A DNA stretch of 38,518 nucleotides from Aquidulcibacter paucihalophilus (GTDB lineage Bacteria; Pseudomonadota; Alphaproteobacteria; Caulobacterales; Aquidulcibacteraceae). The stretch's first letter is position 1. Every line of letters starts with the position of its first letter. This document shows positions 24,435 to 33,039 of the stretch, piece after piece. The translations under genes and the position numbers were made by a program. The stretch spans positions 148-38,665 of the forward strand of contig NZ_NCSQ01000039.1 in NCBI RefSeq assembly GCF_002105465.1, read 5' to 3'. The notes under the pieces are model-generated. The model saw only the letters and a list, made by a program, of their open reading frames with translations, did not search any database and had not been told where the DNA came from.

Positions 24435-26108
24435 TTAGAGGTCGTAAATGGCGCGGTCCTTGGTCTCGGGCAGAAAGATTATAGCCACCACGACGCTGAT
24501 GGCCGTAATGATCACCGGATACCAAAGGCCTGAATACATATTGCCTGTAGTTGCCACGATGGCGACTGCCGTTGCCGGCATGAAGCCACCGAAGAAACCA
24601 GTTCCCACGTGATACGGCACAGACAAGGCTGTATAACGGATGCGCGTTGGGAACATCTCCACCAAGCCAGCCGCCAAGGGCCCGTAAAGAGCCGTTGCGG
24701 CAACCACAAACACCATCAAATAGGCCAGAACGGCCAGATGATTGATCTTGGATGGGTCTGCCTTATCGGGATAGTTTGCTGCCTGCAAAGCCGCTTTCAA
24801 TTTGGCCCCAAAAGCATCCTTGGCCGCCTTTTGAGCCTTGGCATCGAGGGCCGAGATATCCACGCTATCGAGGACAACAGTCCCGATTTTAACTTGCGCG
24901 ACGGTACCTGCAGGGGCCACTTCGTTATCATAGGAGATGCCAGAATTGGTTAGATAGCTCTTGGCCACATCACAGCTAGACGAGAAAGCATCCCGCCCGT
25001 CTGGCGTTTTGCCAACTGGATTGAATTGAACCGAACAGGTCGCAGGGTCTGCCCGAACGAGAATGGGCGTGGCAGTCTGGGCTGCTACAAGCGCGGGATT
25101 GGCAGCTTTTGCCAATTGATGGAAGGCTGGGAAAAAACTCACCACCGCCAGGATCATGCCTGCAAGCATGACGGGCTTACGGCCCAATTTGTCAGAGAGC
25201 CACCCAAAGAAAACATAAAGCACGGCTGAACAGGTGGTGATGATCAACAGCCAGACATTGATGGTTTGGGGATCAACTTTCAACTGCCGCTCCAAGAAGA
25301 CTTGGACGTAGAAGAAGCCCGTATACCAAACTACGCCCTGTGCCATCATCAGGCCAAACAAGGCGAGTAGGATCAGCTTGAGATTATCCCACTTGCCAAA
25401 GGCATCCGACAAAGGCGCTTTCGACGCTGCTCCCTCTTCCTTCAGCTGCTTGAACATTGGGCTTTCTTCCAATTGCAGCCGGATCCACAAAGCAATCGCC
25501 AACAAGAAAACCGACAACAGGAAAGGCAAGCGCCAACCCCAGGATTGGAAAGCTTCCTCACCCAAAATCACGCGGGTTAAGAACACAACCATGAGCGCCA
25601 AGAGTAAGCCGCCGGCAGCCGAGGTCTGTACCCACGACGTATTCCAGCCCCGCTTATGGGCGGGCGAATGTTCAGCCACATAAATGACGGCACCACCATA
25701 TTCGCCGCCCAGAGCAAAGCCTTGGGCGATCCGCAGCGCCACCAACAAGATCGGAGCCCAAATGCCGATCTGGTCATAATCTGGCAAAAGGCCGACCGCG
25801 AAGGTCGAAGCCCCCATCATCACGATGGTGACCAAAAAGGCCCCTTTGCGACCCTTGGTATCGCCAATCGCGCCAAAGAAAACTGCCCCAAGCGGGCGCG
25901 CGGCAAAGCCCACACCAAAGGTCAACAGCGCGAAGATAAACTGAGCCGCAGGCGGGGACCCTGCAAAAAAGTGCTGGCCCATCACCGAAGCCAAAAGGCC
26001 GAAGATGAAGAAGTCATACCATTCAAAAACGGTGCCGGCGGCCGATGCGGCAACGACGGTCCTCAATTTTTGTGGTTCAACAGGTGACCCCGCAGCAGTT
26101 TGTGTCAT
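24435..26108 (-). CDS. MFS transporter, metabolite:H+ symporter (MHS) type, with extra loop domain
   Basis: A 557-residue major facilitator protein of the inner membrane. It opens with the MHS signature AGTVFEWYDFFIFG and carries the MFS loop 2-3 motif as GDTKGRKG, then ALRIAQGFALGGEYGGAVIY. The usual length is ~430; about 120 residues (roughly 328-450) are inserted between two C-terminal helices. This insert is hydrophilic and has two Cys (in ATCSVQF and SSCDVAK), so it may be a disulfide-linked periplasmic loop. MHS members carry small organic acids or osmolytes; the substrate is unknown. AGGGGC lies seven bases before the ATG. It precedes the diiron-protein gene on the same strand, which hints at a shared substrate pathway. 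Confidence 0.9.
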   Translation of the reverse strand: MTQTAAGSPVEPQKLRTVVAASAAGTVFEWYDFFIFGLLASVMGQHFFAGSPPAAQFIFALLTFGVGFAARPLGAVFFGAIGDTKGRKGAFLVTIVMMGASTFAVGLLPDYDQIGIWAPILLVALRIAQGFALGGEYGGAVIYVAEHSPAHKRGWNTSWVQTSAAGGLLLALMVVFLTRVILGEEAFQSWGWRLPFLLSVFLLAIALWIRLQLEESPMFKQLKEEGAASKAPLSDAFGKWDNLKLILLALFGLMMAQGVVWYTGFFYVQVFLERQLKVDPQTINVWLLIITTCSAVLYVFFGWLSDKLGRKPVMLAGMILAVVSFFPAFHQLAKAANPALVAAQTATPILVRADPATCSVQFNPVGKTPDGRDAFSSSCDVAKSYLTNSGISYDNEVAPAGTVAQVKIGTVVLDSVDISALDAKAQKAAKDAFGAKLKAALQAANYPDKADPSKINHLAVLAYLMVFVVAATALYGPLAAGLVEMFPTRIRYTALSVPYHVGTGFFGGFMPATAVAIVATTGNMYSGLWYPVIITAISVVVAIIFLPETKDRAIYDL

Positions 26109-26200
26109 GATTAGCCCCTAAATCATGGTTTAGCAGACCATCCTTGGACTTAGTTCAAGCTGCGATCAAGTCAGCAGTCGGTAGCGCTTACAGGCTGTTC

Positions 26201-26893
26201 CTAGTCAGGCGCACGCCCTAATCGGCGCGCTTCTTGAATACGCCCACGCACCAACCAATTATCGACGTCCTTGGGTGCGAGGCGCAGCGCTTGGGCAATA
26301 TCGAGTTCGGCCGCCTCATAGGATTTTTGCTGGAGCAAAGTTTCAGCCCGCAAGCGCAGCGCCAAAACATCCAAAGGGCGCGTCGACAGACAGGCGGTTA
26401 GATCGGCTTGGGCTTCCGCCCATTTGCCTTGCCCAGCCTTGGCCCGTGCCCGGTCGAGCAACAGATCAGGCTCTCCGGGCTTTAACTTCAGGGCAGCATC
26501 CAGCACTTTTTGTGCGGCGGTAAAGTCTTCAATCATCAGCCAGGCATTAGCAGCACGCGCCATAATCAAGACGCGCTGATCCAAGTCCCCCGCATCGGGA
26601 GCCGAAGCCAACGCAGTCAAACGCTCTGCCCCACCGCCAATATCACCACCTTCTATGCGGGCAATGGCAATGCACTGCTCGGCAAAGATACCACCGCTTT
26701 GGCTGCGCCACACAAAACCATCCTCTAACGCTTCTTCCGGCTTGGTTTCTGCCTTGGTCATGCAGGCTTGAAGACGGGCTTGGTCACGCGGATCAGGGCC
26801 AGCCTGCGCCTGCGTGCCAAACACGAGGGCCAATAGCGCAAAAGGGATCAGGGTCGTAAACTGGGTGAAGCGAGGGGGCAAAGGACGGATCAT
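26201..26893 (-). CDS. Exported TPR-repeat protein
   Basis: A 230-residue protein. Residues 1-31 form a signal peptide (LIPFALLALVFGTQAQA, cleavage after AQA). The rest is helical with tetratricopeptide repeats, clearest at about 115-220 (DFTAAQKVLDAALKLKPGEP, KWAEAQADLTACL, SYEAAELDIAQALRLAPKD). It is probably a periplasmic scaffold for protein contacts, with no enzyme motif visible. AAGAAGG lies six bases before the ATG. It is divergent from the SDR gene and its stop is 92 bp upstream of the MFS start. Confidence 0.8.
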   Translation of the reverse strand: MIRPLPPRFTQFTTLIPFALLALVFGTQAQAGPDPRDQARLQACMTKAETKPEEALEDGFVWRSQSGGIFAEQCIAIARIEGGDIGGGAERLTALASAPDAGDLDQRVLIMARAANAWLMIEDFTAAQKVLDAALKLKPGEPDLLLDRARAKAGQGKWAEAQADLTACLSTRPLDVLALRLRAETLLQQKSYEAAELDIAQALRLAPKDVDNWLVRGRIQEARRLGRAPD

Positions 26894-26946
26894 GCTGACC
26901 TTCTTATGCGCTTAAAAGGCAAAACTGAGGCAAAGGGTTGGAAGAG

Positions 26947-27810
26947 ATGCGCGTTTTAGTTTTGGGCTGTGGCTATGTCGGGACGGCTTTTGCTCAGACT
27001 TTGGCCGATCAAGGGGCCTTTGTGCAAGGCACTTGTCGAAGTGCAACCAGCGCCGAAGCCTTACGCCAAGTCGATATCACGCCAATTCTATTTGATGGGA
27101 CGGCATCTCCCGAATTGGTCGAAGCGGCACAACTTGCCACCCATATCCTTGCCTCCATCCCCCCCGGACCAGAGGGTGACCCTGCCCTTTCGGCCCTCTC
27201 GCCAGTTTGGACACCGAGGACTGGGACGTGGATTGGCTATCTTTCGACCACCGGTGTCTATGGCGACCGGGCAGGCGGCTGGGCGTTTGAGGATGATGCG
27301 CCAACACCCCTTTCCATTGAGGCCAAACGGCGAGCGGAGGCCGAAGCCGCATGGCGTGCCCTGCCAAGTCCGGCCCATGTCTTTCGACTACCCGGAATCT
27401 ATGGCCCGGGCCGCAGTGCGTTAGAACAAGTTCTGGCGGGAACAGCGCGGCGGATCGATAAGCCGGGCCAAGTCTTTTCACGCGCCCACCGAACCGACAT
27501 TGTCTCTGCGCTAACCGCCAGTATCGCGCGGCCCGATCCGGGGCGCATCTATAATGTTTGCGATGACCATCCTTGCGCCTCTGGGGAGGTTATTGTCGAG
27601 GCGTGCCACTTGCTTCAGCGGGAGCCACCTCCCTTAATTCCGTTTGAGGCTGCAGGCCTGTCTGACATGGGCAAGCGCTTTTATAGTGAGTGCAAACGGG
27701 TTTCGAATGTGCGCGCGAAAGAAGAATTGGGCTGGAAACTAGCCTTTCCGACCTTTGTCGAAGGACTAGCCGATTGCTATGCCCATCTCAAGGCGCGCCA
27801 AGCGAGCTGA
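26947..27810 (+). CDS. SDR-family NAD(P)-binding protein (YeeZ-like)
   Basis: A 287-residue atypical short-chain dehydrogenase/reductase. The nucleotide-binding motif appears at the start as VLGCGYVG. The YLSTTGVYGD segment in the middle and FRLPGIYGPGRS further on are standard epimerase/YeeZ landmarks. The canonical Tyr-x3-Lys catalytic pair is not seen. The substrate is unknown, possibly a nucleotide-sugar or none. The frame also allows TTG at 26938; I use ATG 26947, where the Rossmann fold begins. It is divergent from the TPR gene, and its stop directly abuts the stop of the convergent ABC permease. Confidence 0.82.
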   Translation: MRVLVLGCGYVGTAFAQTLADQGAFVQGTCRSATSAEALRQVDITPILFDGTASPELVEAAQLATHILASIPPGPEGDPALSALSPVWTPRTGTWIGYLSTTGVYGDRAGGWAFEDDAPTPLSIEAKRRAEAEAAWRALPSPAHVFRLPGIYGPGRSALEQVLAGTARRIDKPGQVFSRAHRTDIVSALTASIARPDPGRIYNVCDDHPCASGEVIVEACHLLQREPPPLIPFEAAGLSDMGKRFYSECKRVSNVRAKEELGWKLAFPTFVEGLADCYAHLKARQAS

Positions 27811-28557
27811 CTAGGTACGCACGTGTCTTTCAATCAGGCTCAAAATCGCATGGAGTGCGAGCCCCATCAACGCCAATAGGAAGAGCGCCGCAAACATCGT
27901 GGCGGTCTCTAGCCGATTACCGGCCTCCACCAAACGCCAGGAGAGGCCACCGGTTGCGCCGGTGCCCGCAACAAACTCCGCCACCACCACGCCGACCAGC
28001 GACAAGCCTGCCGCAGTCTTCATCCCGGCCAATAGGAAGGGCGCGGCCGTTGGCAATTCCAAGCGCAAAAAGCGCTGCGCACTGGTGGCTTTGTGCAGAC
28101 GAAATAAACGATCCAAGCCCGGATCAACCGCCTTTAGGCCAGCCAAAGCCGAGGTCAGAACCGGGAAGACTGCCACGATAACGGCGAGGATCAGGATAGC
28201 CCGACGCGGGTTTTCAATGCCTGTCCAGATAATCACCAAAGGCGCGATGGCAACAATGGGGGTAGCCTGCAGCACCAACGCATAAGGGCCAAAACTGCGC
28301 TCCAGAAAGGGGATACGCGCAAAAATGAGCGCAACCAAAGTTCCAAGACCAATAGAGATGGCCAAAGCCGTCAAGGCCAATCCCATGGTGACGCCGGCGG
28401 CGGGTAGCAGCAGCGGCCCACGCTCAACCAAGGCTGTGCCAATAGCACTGGGTGGCGGCAAAATGACCGGTGGGACTTGGAGAAGCCGCGTTAGGCCCTC
28501 CCACACGGCAAGTAGCACGAGGCCAGCAAGGACCGGAGCGAAGTCGATATTCTTCAT
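27811..28557 (-). CDS. ABC transporter permease, SsuC/TauC/ThiX type
   Basis: A 248-residue inner-membrane permease with six hydrophobic segments. The N-terminus VLAGLVLLAVWEGLTRLLQV followed by ILPPPSAIGTAL is diagnostic of the nitrate/sulfonate/taurine importer permease family. The cytoplasmic coupling loop lies around LQRFLRLELPTAAPFLLAGM. It is the last gene of a three-gene minus-strand operon (receptor, ATPase, permease), overlapping the ATPase gene by 4 bp. Confidence 0.9.
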   Translation of the reverse strand: MKNIDFAPVLAGLVLLAVWEGLTRLLQVPPVILPPPSAIGTALVERGPLLLPAAGVTMGLALTALAISIGLGTLVALIFARIPFLERSFGPYALVLQATPIVAIAPLVIIWTGIENPRRAILILAVIVAVFPVLTSALAGLKAVDPGLDRLFRLHKATSAQRFLRLELPTAAPFLLAGMKTAAGLSLVGVVVAEFVAGTGATGGLSWRLVEAGNRLETATMFAALFLLALMGLALHAILSLIERHVRT

Positions 28558-29312
28558 GCCGCCACCCGTTGTGCGCTCAAAACGCGACGGGCCGCCGCAG
28601 CGGCTTCTGCGAAGGCAGCTGACGTCAGAAAAGCTGGATCACGCGGCACAGCAGGAACCACAATCTCGGCTATGATGCGGCCAGGGCGCGGGCTTAACAC
28701 CAAAATGCGGTCGGCCAGATAGACCGCTTCATCAACCGAATGGGTCACAAAAAGGACAGCCAGTTGCCGGTCTCGTTTGGCCTCAAGCACCAGGTCATCC
28801 AATGCACGGCGACCCAATTCATCAATCGCGGCAAAAGGCTCATCTAATAACAAAGCCGACGGATCATTGACCAAAGCCCGTGCCAAGGCCGCCCGCATGC
28901 GCATACCGCCGGACAAGGTGCGTGGATAAGCAGAGGCAAAATTGGCCAAACCCACGCGGGCCAAAGCCGCTTGTGCGCGGCCTAAGCGCTCAGCCTTCTC
29001 GACACCCGAAAGTGCCAGCGGCAACGCGACATTATCTTCGGTTGTGGCCCAATTCATCAGATTGGGCTCTTGAAACACGACGCCCGGAACATCAGCCCCG
29101 TCGGCTGTATCCGCCTGCACCGAGCCACTCGCCACCCCCTGCAAACCAGCAAGGGCTGCCAGAAGCGTGCTTTTCCCACAGCCAGACGGGCCGAGTAGCA
29201 CCACGCATTCGCCTGCCTGCACCTGCAGGTCGATGGGACCGAGGGCCTCTAAACGACCAAACCGCACACAGGCTTGCTGGGCGCTCAAGCGAATGGGGGA
29301 TGAAGCAGCCAT
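28554..29312 (-). CDS. ABC transporter ATP-binding protein, SsuB/TauB type
   Basis: A 252-residue ABC ATPase. Walker A is GPSGCGKST near residues 42-50, the Q-loop VVFQEP near 75, the signature LSGGMRMR, Walker B ALLLDEP with the catalytic Glu, and the switch His in FVTHS. It powers the importer formed with the permease and lipoprotein receptor on either side. Its ATG shares a base with the receptor stop and its end overlaps the permease start by 4 bp, so expression is tightly coupled. Confidence 0.93.
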   Translation of the reverse strand: MAASSPIRLSAQQACVRFGRLEALGPIDLQVQAGECVVLLGPSGCGKSTLLAALAGLQGVASGSVQADTADGADVPGVVFQEPNLMNWATTEDNVALPLALSGVEKAERLGRAQAALARVGLANFASAYPRTLSGGMRMRAALARALVNDPSALLLDEPFAAIDELGRRALDDLVLEAKRDRQLAVLFVTHSVDEAVYLADRILVLSPRPGRIIAEIVVPAVPRDPAFLTSAAFAEAAAAARRVLSAQRVAA

Positions 29313-30307
29313 CAGGACTTTGGTGGCAAGAAGCTAAGATCAATGCCCGCGGCCCAATTCAAATCCGCGGGATAGACACCCGCCGTGGCCATAATATCAA
29401 AGAATGTTTTCCAGCGGTCCAAGGTCATCGTGCCAATCTCGCCAGTCGGGGTCTCAACAATGCCGTAGGACAAAAGCTTCTCGCGGGCTTGCGCCAAGAG
29501 ATCGGCGGTCATGTCGGGATTATCTTTGGTAATGAGCCCATCACCGGGCGCGGGATCGCCTCGCAAATAGTCTTTCCAGCCCGCAATAGTCGCCTCGACA
29601 AAACCTTTAACCGCTTCGGGGTGGGCTGCACTAAAAGCGTCAGACACCAAGGTCATGGCGGCATAGCCGGGATAGCCTGAATCGGCGAGCAGATAGACTT
29701 GCGGGTCAATCTTGCCTTGGGTTTTCAGCGTATAAGGCTCACTGGTGACATAGCCTTGCTGGATCGAAGAAGGATCGGCCAAGAAAGGTGCGGAATTAAA
29801 GGTATATTTGCGTACTTGATCATCGGTGAAACCATATTTGGCTTTCAGCCACGGCCAGAACGCGTTGATCGACGCATCAGCCAACATGATGGGCTTGCCC
29901 TTCATATCTGCCAGCGACTTGATGTCGGCGCGCGGGTGCGTGATAAGAACCTGCGGGTCCTTTTGGAAGGACGCCATCACAGCTTTGGCTTTCGCACCGG
30001 CTTGAACCATGCTGAGCACGATGGGCGCGTTGGAGCCCAAACCCATTTCAATCGCATTCGCCGCTAATAATTGCGGCACATTCACACTGGGTCCACCTTG
30101 AATCAAGGTAACGTCTAGGCCCTTATCGGCGTAAAATCCTTTGGCCACTGCTTGGTAAAAGCCACCTTGCTCGGCCTGTGCCCGCCAGTCTGTCGCGAAC
30201 CGAATGCGGACCCGTCCGCCCTTTTCAGCCGGTTTTTCTGGACCGCAGGCAGAAAGCGCTATGGGTGTGGCCAAGCTGGCAGCAAGAAGGGTGCGACGCG
30301 AAATCAA
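29312..30307 (-). CDS. ABC transporter substrate-binding lipoprotein (NMT1/THI5-like)
   Basis: A 331-residue receptor. It starts with MISRRTLLAA and a hydrophobic stretch ending in the lipobox LSAC, so it is a lipoprotein, possibly exported by Tat because of the twin Arg. The mature start (RFATDWRAQAEQGGFYQAVA) and the GGPSVNVPQLLAA segment fit the NMT1/SsuA superfamily, which includes receptors for thiamine precursors, riboflavin, sulfonates and nitrate. The Trp and Gly-Gly-Phe-Tyr pattern leans toward thiamine-precursor or flavin-type receptors, but this is inference. It is the first gene of the operon, 89 bp after the stop of the sugar transferase gene. Confidence 0.88.
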   Translation of the reverse strand: MISRRTLLAASLATPIALSACGPEKPAEKGGRVRIRFATDWRAQAEQGGFYQAVAKGFYADKGLDVTLIQGGPSVNVPQLLAANAIEMGLGSNAPIVLSMVQAGAKAKAVMASFQKDPQVLITHPRADIKSLADMKGKPIMLADASINAFWPWLKAKYGFTDDQVRKYTFNSAPFLADPSSIQQGYVTSEPYTLKTQGKIDPQVYLLADSGYPGYAAMTLVSDAFSAAHPEAVKGFVEATIAGWKDYLRGDPAPGDGLITKDNPDMTADLLAQAREKLLSYGIVETPTGEIGTMTLDRWKTFFDIMATAGVYPADLNWAAGIDLSFLPPKS

Positions 30308-30396
30308 GCCAAGTCTCCTATGACGATCTCTCTATCATAGTGCACCTAGGCGATCTGGCGAGACCCTTTGCAGGGGGAAACCGAGATTGTGCAGCC

Positions 30397-31077
30397 CTAA
30401 AAGGCGCAGTCATCGCCCGCGATAATGACTTTGGCCGTCTTGACCAGAATCCGGGCCTCCATCGCCAGAGACCACCGCTCAATATAGGCGAGATCTAAGC
30501 GGATACGGCGGCTCATTTTTTCGAGCGTCTCTGTAGGGCCGCGCGCACCATTGCACTGGGCCAGACCGGTGATGCCGGGCTTTGCGCGAAACCGATCACG
30601 ATAATCTGGCAGAAGCGCGCCATAATAATGATCATGAGCCACGGCATGGGGACGGGGGCCAACAATCGACATGTCGCCAATCAAGACATTCCACAATTGC
30701 GGCAATTCATCCAAGCTCGAGCGGCGCAAAAAAGAACCGACCCGCGTAATGCGGCAGTCATCGCGGCAGGCTTGGACGACATCATCGCCATTTTCCAGCG
30801 TGGTCATGGTACGAAATTTATAGATGACAAAGGTTTTCCCACCGAGGCCGGTACGGTGTTGTACAAAGAGGACAGGGCCACGACTGGTCGCTTTAATCAG
30901 GATCGCAATGGTGATTAATAGGGGCGCAAGGAAGATTAAACCCACCAATGAACAGCCCAGATCAAACAGCCTCTTGGTTACGCTACTTGCGGAGTCCGAA
31001 AGTTCTTTGGCAGGTACGGGCCTGTATAAACTGATCTGTGCAAGATCGGCATTGAGCCTTGCAGTGACATTGTTCAT
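30397..31077 (-). CDS. ExoY/WcaJ-like sugar transferase (polyprenyl phosphate glycosyl-1-P transferase)
   Basis: A 226-residue monotopic membrane enzyme that starts assembly of a cell-surface glycan by moving a sugar-1-phosphate onto undecaprenyl phosphate. One hydrophobic anchor lies at about 37-62 (GCSLVGLIFLAPLLITIAIL). The catalytic region is clear: YKFRTM, the Asp-Glu motif in RRSSLDELPQLWNV near 116-129, SIVGPRPHA, and KPGITGLAQ. The short size matches the ExoY-type minimal domain. No other polysaccharide gene is nearby, so its pathway partners must lie elsewhere. The start at 31077 has only a weak AAGAG ribosome binding site. Confidence 0.92.
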   Translation of the reverse strand: MNNVTARLNADLAQISLYRPVPAKELSDSASSVTKRLFDLGCSLVGLIFLAPLLITIAILIKATSRGPVLFVQHRTGLGGKTFVIYKFRTMTTLENGDDVVQACRDDCRITRVGSFLRRSSLDELPQLWNVLIGDMSIVGPRPHAVAHDHYYGALLPDYRDRFRAKPGITGLAQCNGARGPTETLEKMSRRIRLDLAYIERWSLAMEARILVKTAKVIIAGDDCAF

Positions 31078-31319
31078 TTATCTTACTCTTGCCCCAAATT
31101 GAGACGCTTTAGCCGCCTCAATGCAATACGTGGGCCTTGAAATAAAGTTTGTGCTTGGGAACGGCATTATTTGGCTTTCGAACGGCACAAGTCTTTGCAA
31201 CCTGTGTATAGATAGATGGTGCCCTCGCCGAAACGCCGCTTGATTGCGATCTTGCGGCGGCTGAATAGGTTAACCATAGCTTCCTGTCCACCGCAGAAGT
31301 CTTTTTAAGTGCGTTACCC

Positions 31320-31348
31320 GAGACTACATACACCTTTCTGGCTATAAA
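31320..31348 (+). promoter_or_regulatory. Candidate promoter for the CobW-type gene
   Basis: GAGACT (31320-31325), a 17-bp spacer and TATAAA (31343-31348) lie 47 bp before the ATG at 31395. The surrounding 317-bp divergent gap (31078-31394) also holds a CGCCGC/GCGGCG inverted repeat at 31234-31259. I saw no convincing Zur-type operator. Confidence 0.4.
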
Positions 31349-31394
31349 TGGCTCGAAAGATACCCTGAACCTGAGACGTAAGGCGACCTGATAC

Positions 31395-32435
31395 ATGCAA
31401 AGTGATTCGACGGCTAAAGTTCCGGTAACCGTGCTGACCGGTTATCTGGGGGCCGGCAAAACGACCCTTTTGAACCATATTCTGACAGCGCCCCATGGAA
31501 AGCGTTATGCCGTGATCGTCAATGAGTTTGGCGAGATCGGGATTGATCATGATTTGATTGTCGATGTGGACGAGGAAATCTTTGAGCTCAACAATGGCTG
31601 TGTCTGTTGTTCGGTGCGCGGCGATTTGATCCGAATTCTCGGCGCACTCTTCCGGCGCGGGCAGACTTTTGATGGTGTGATCATTGAGACAACCGGGCTC
31701 GCTGATCCTGCACCGGTGGCGCAAACCTTTTTCGCTGATGATGACATCAAAAACCGCGCTTATCTCGACGCGGTGGTCAGTGTTGTCGACGCGGTTCATA
31801 TCACGAGCCAAATTGAGCAAAGCCAAGAAGCCGTGGAGCAGATCGCCTTTGCAGACGTCATTGTGCTGAATAAGATGGATGCAGCCACGCCCGACCAATT
31901 GGCAAGCGCCCAAGCGATCATCCAGCGGCTGAATCGCGGGGCGAAAGTGGTCACCACGGCGCGCTCACAAGTCGATCTTGCCGCGATCCTCGATCTCGGC
32001 GCTTTCTCGCTGGACCGCGCCATCAGCCTCGATCCGCATTTCCTTCCGTCGCATCATCACCATGACCACGACCACGACCACGACCATGACCATAAGGATC
32101 ATCACCATCATGAGCATAGCCATTATGAGGGGATCGACTCACTCGCGATGCGGGTGAGTGCACCTTTATCCGAGGAACGTTTCGATGCCTGGCTATCTGA
32201 ACTGGTCGGCACGCGTGGCATGGATATTTTGCGCCTCAAAGGGGTTCTGCAGATGGGCGGCGACCCACGTCGCTACATTATTCACGGCGTCCACATGATG
32301 TTGGAGGGCGATTATCAAGGGCCTTGGGCCGCTGATTCGGTTCCGGAAAGCCGATTCGTCTTGATCGGACGGAACCTCCATGACCCCATAATTCGGGCGG
32401 AAATCGAGGCCGGATTCCGGGCTTGTGCGGCCTGA
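31395..32435 (+). CDS. CobW/COG0523-family GTP-dependent metallochaperone
   Basis: A 346-residue G3E GTPase. Walker A is GYLGAGKTT at residues 16-24, the metal-binding CxCC is at 69-72 (GCVCC), and the guanine-specific NKMD at 159-162. A His/Asp-rich stretch at about 215-243 holds some fifteen His residues, followed by a CobW C-terminal domain. Such proteins deliver zinc, cobalt or another metal to client enzymes with GTP hydrolysis; the His-rich loop is common in zinc- and cobalt-linked members. The metal cannot be decided here. It stands alone with its own candidate promoter and a clear terminator. Confidence 0.93.
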   Translation: MQSDSTAKVPVTVLTGYLGAGKTTLLNHILTAPHGKRYAVIVNEFGEIGIDHDLIVDVDEEIFELNNGCVCCSVRGDLIRILGALFRRGQTFDGVIIETTGLADPAPVAQTFFADDDIKNRAYLDAVVSVVDAVHITSQIEQSQEAVEQIAFADVIVLNKMDAATPDQLASAQAIIQRLNRGAKVVTTARSQVDLAAILDLGAFSLDRAISLDPHFLPSHHHHDHDHDHDHDHKDHHHHEHSHYEGIDSLAMRVSAPLSEERFDAWLSELVGTRGMDILRLKGVLQMGGDPRRYIIHGVHMMLEGDYQGPWAADSVPESRFVLIGRNLHDPIIRAEIEAGFRACAA

Positions 32436-32456
32436 TCACCGATAATTGTCAGCTAA

Positions 32457-32485
32457 ACCCCATGATTCTCAGCAGAATCTGGGGT
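32457..32485 (+). terminator. Terminator of the CobW-type gene
   Basis: ACCCCA (32457-32462) and GATTCT (32464-32469) pair with AGAATC (32474-32479) and TGGGGT (32480-32485) around a CAGC loop, with one bulged T. It lies 22 bp after the stop. The following CTGTTACCT is only modestly T-rich. Confidence 0.65.
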
Positions 32486-32624
32486 CTGTTACCTCATGGT
32501 GGCCTTGACCTTTCAACCCGAGGCGCCATTGCTTGCGCCCATTGCATCCCTTTGTTTACGGACGGATGTGCAACGCTGCCACAAACCACATAGGGTTGGG
32601 CAGCCAATGACTAAGGAAACGACA

Positions 32625-32897
32625 ATGAGCAAAAAAGATTTGATCGACGCCGTCGCAGAAGCTGCAGACATTACTAAGGACAAAGCCAACACCGCGATCG
32701 ACGCGCTGACTGCAGCGATTGTGAAGAGCTTGAAGGCCGGTGGCGAAGTCACCTTGGCCCCACTCGGCAAGTTTAAAGTTTCGAAGCGCGACGCACGCCA
32801 AGGCCGCAACCCATCGACCGGCGAGACTGTCGAAATCAAAGCTGCGACCGTTGCGAAGTTCCAAGCTTCCAAAGCATTGAAAGATGCGTTGAACTAA
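32625..32897 (+). CDS. HU-family DNA-binding protein
   Basis: A 90-residue histone-like protein that bends and compacts DNA as a dimer. It starts MSKKDLIDAVAEAA and has the beta-arm consensus QGRNPSTGE near residues 58-66 and the KDALN end, all standard for HU. Upstream in-frame starts exist at 32496 and 32607; ATG 32625 is chosen because AAGGA lies seven bases before it and it gives the exact family length. IHF subunits are longer at the N-terminus. It is a single gene with a strong terminator. Confidence 0.95.
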   Translation: MSKKDLIDAVAEAADITKDKANTAIDALTAAIVKSLKAGGEVTLAPLGKFKVSKRDARQGRNPSTGETVEIKAATVAKFQASKALKDALN

Positions 32898-32961
32898 AAT
32901 TTAGCTCTGGGTTTGGTCGATCAGTCCGTAAAGACCAGACCTTGACGCTAAAGAGCCCAAT

Positions 32962-33016
32962 AAGGCCCGACCTGACTTGAGTTGCCCTCGGCCTCCTGTC
33001 AGGTTCGGGCCTTTGC
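32962..33016 (+). terminator. Long-stem terminator of the HU gene
   Basis: AAGGCCCGACCTGAC (32962-32976) pairs with 32998-33013 over 15 bp with one bulged T, enclosing a 21-nt loop. TTTGCTGT follows. It lies 64 bp after the HU stop and 24 bp from the end of the convergent NUDIX gene, which it may also serve. Confidence 0.7.
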
Positions 33017-33039
33017 TGTATCTGGACTTTGCCGGCAAT

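Noticed and set aside
28880..29680. 266-codon open frame antisense to the ABC ATPase and receptor genes
   Set aside because: It covers two clear genes on the other strand and shows no domain.
31078..31394. Zur operator before the CobW-type gene
   Set aside because: No AT-rich palindrome of the GTTATA...TATAAC kind was found.
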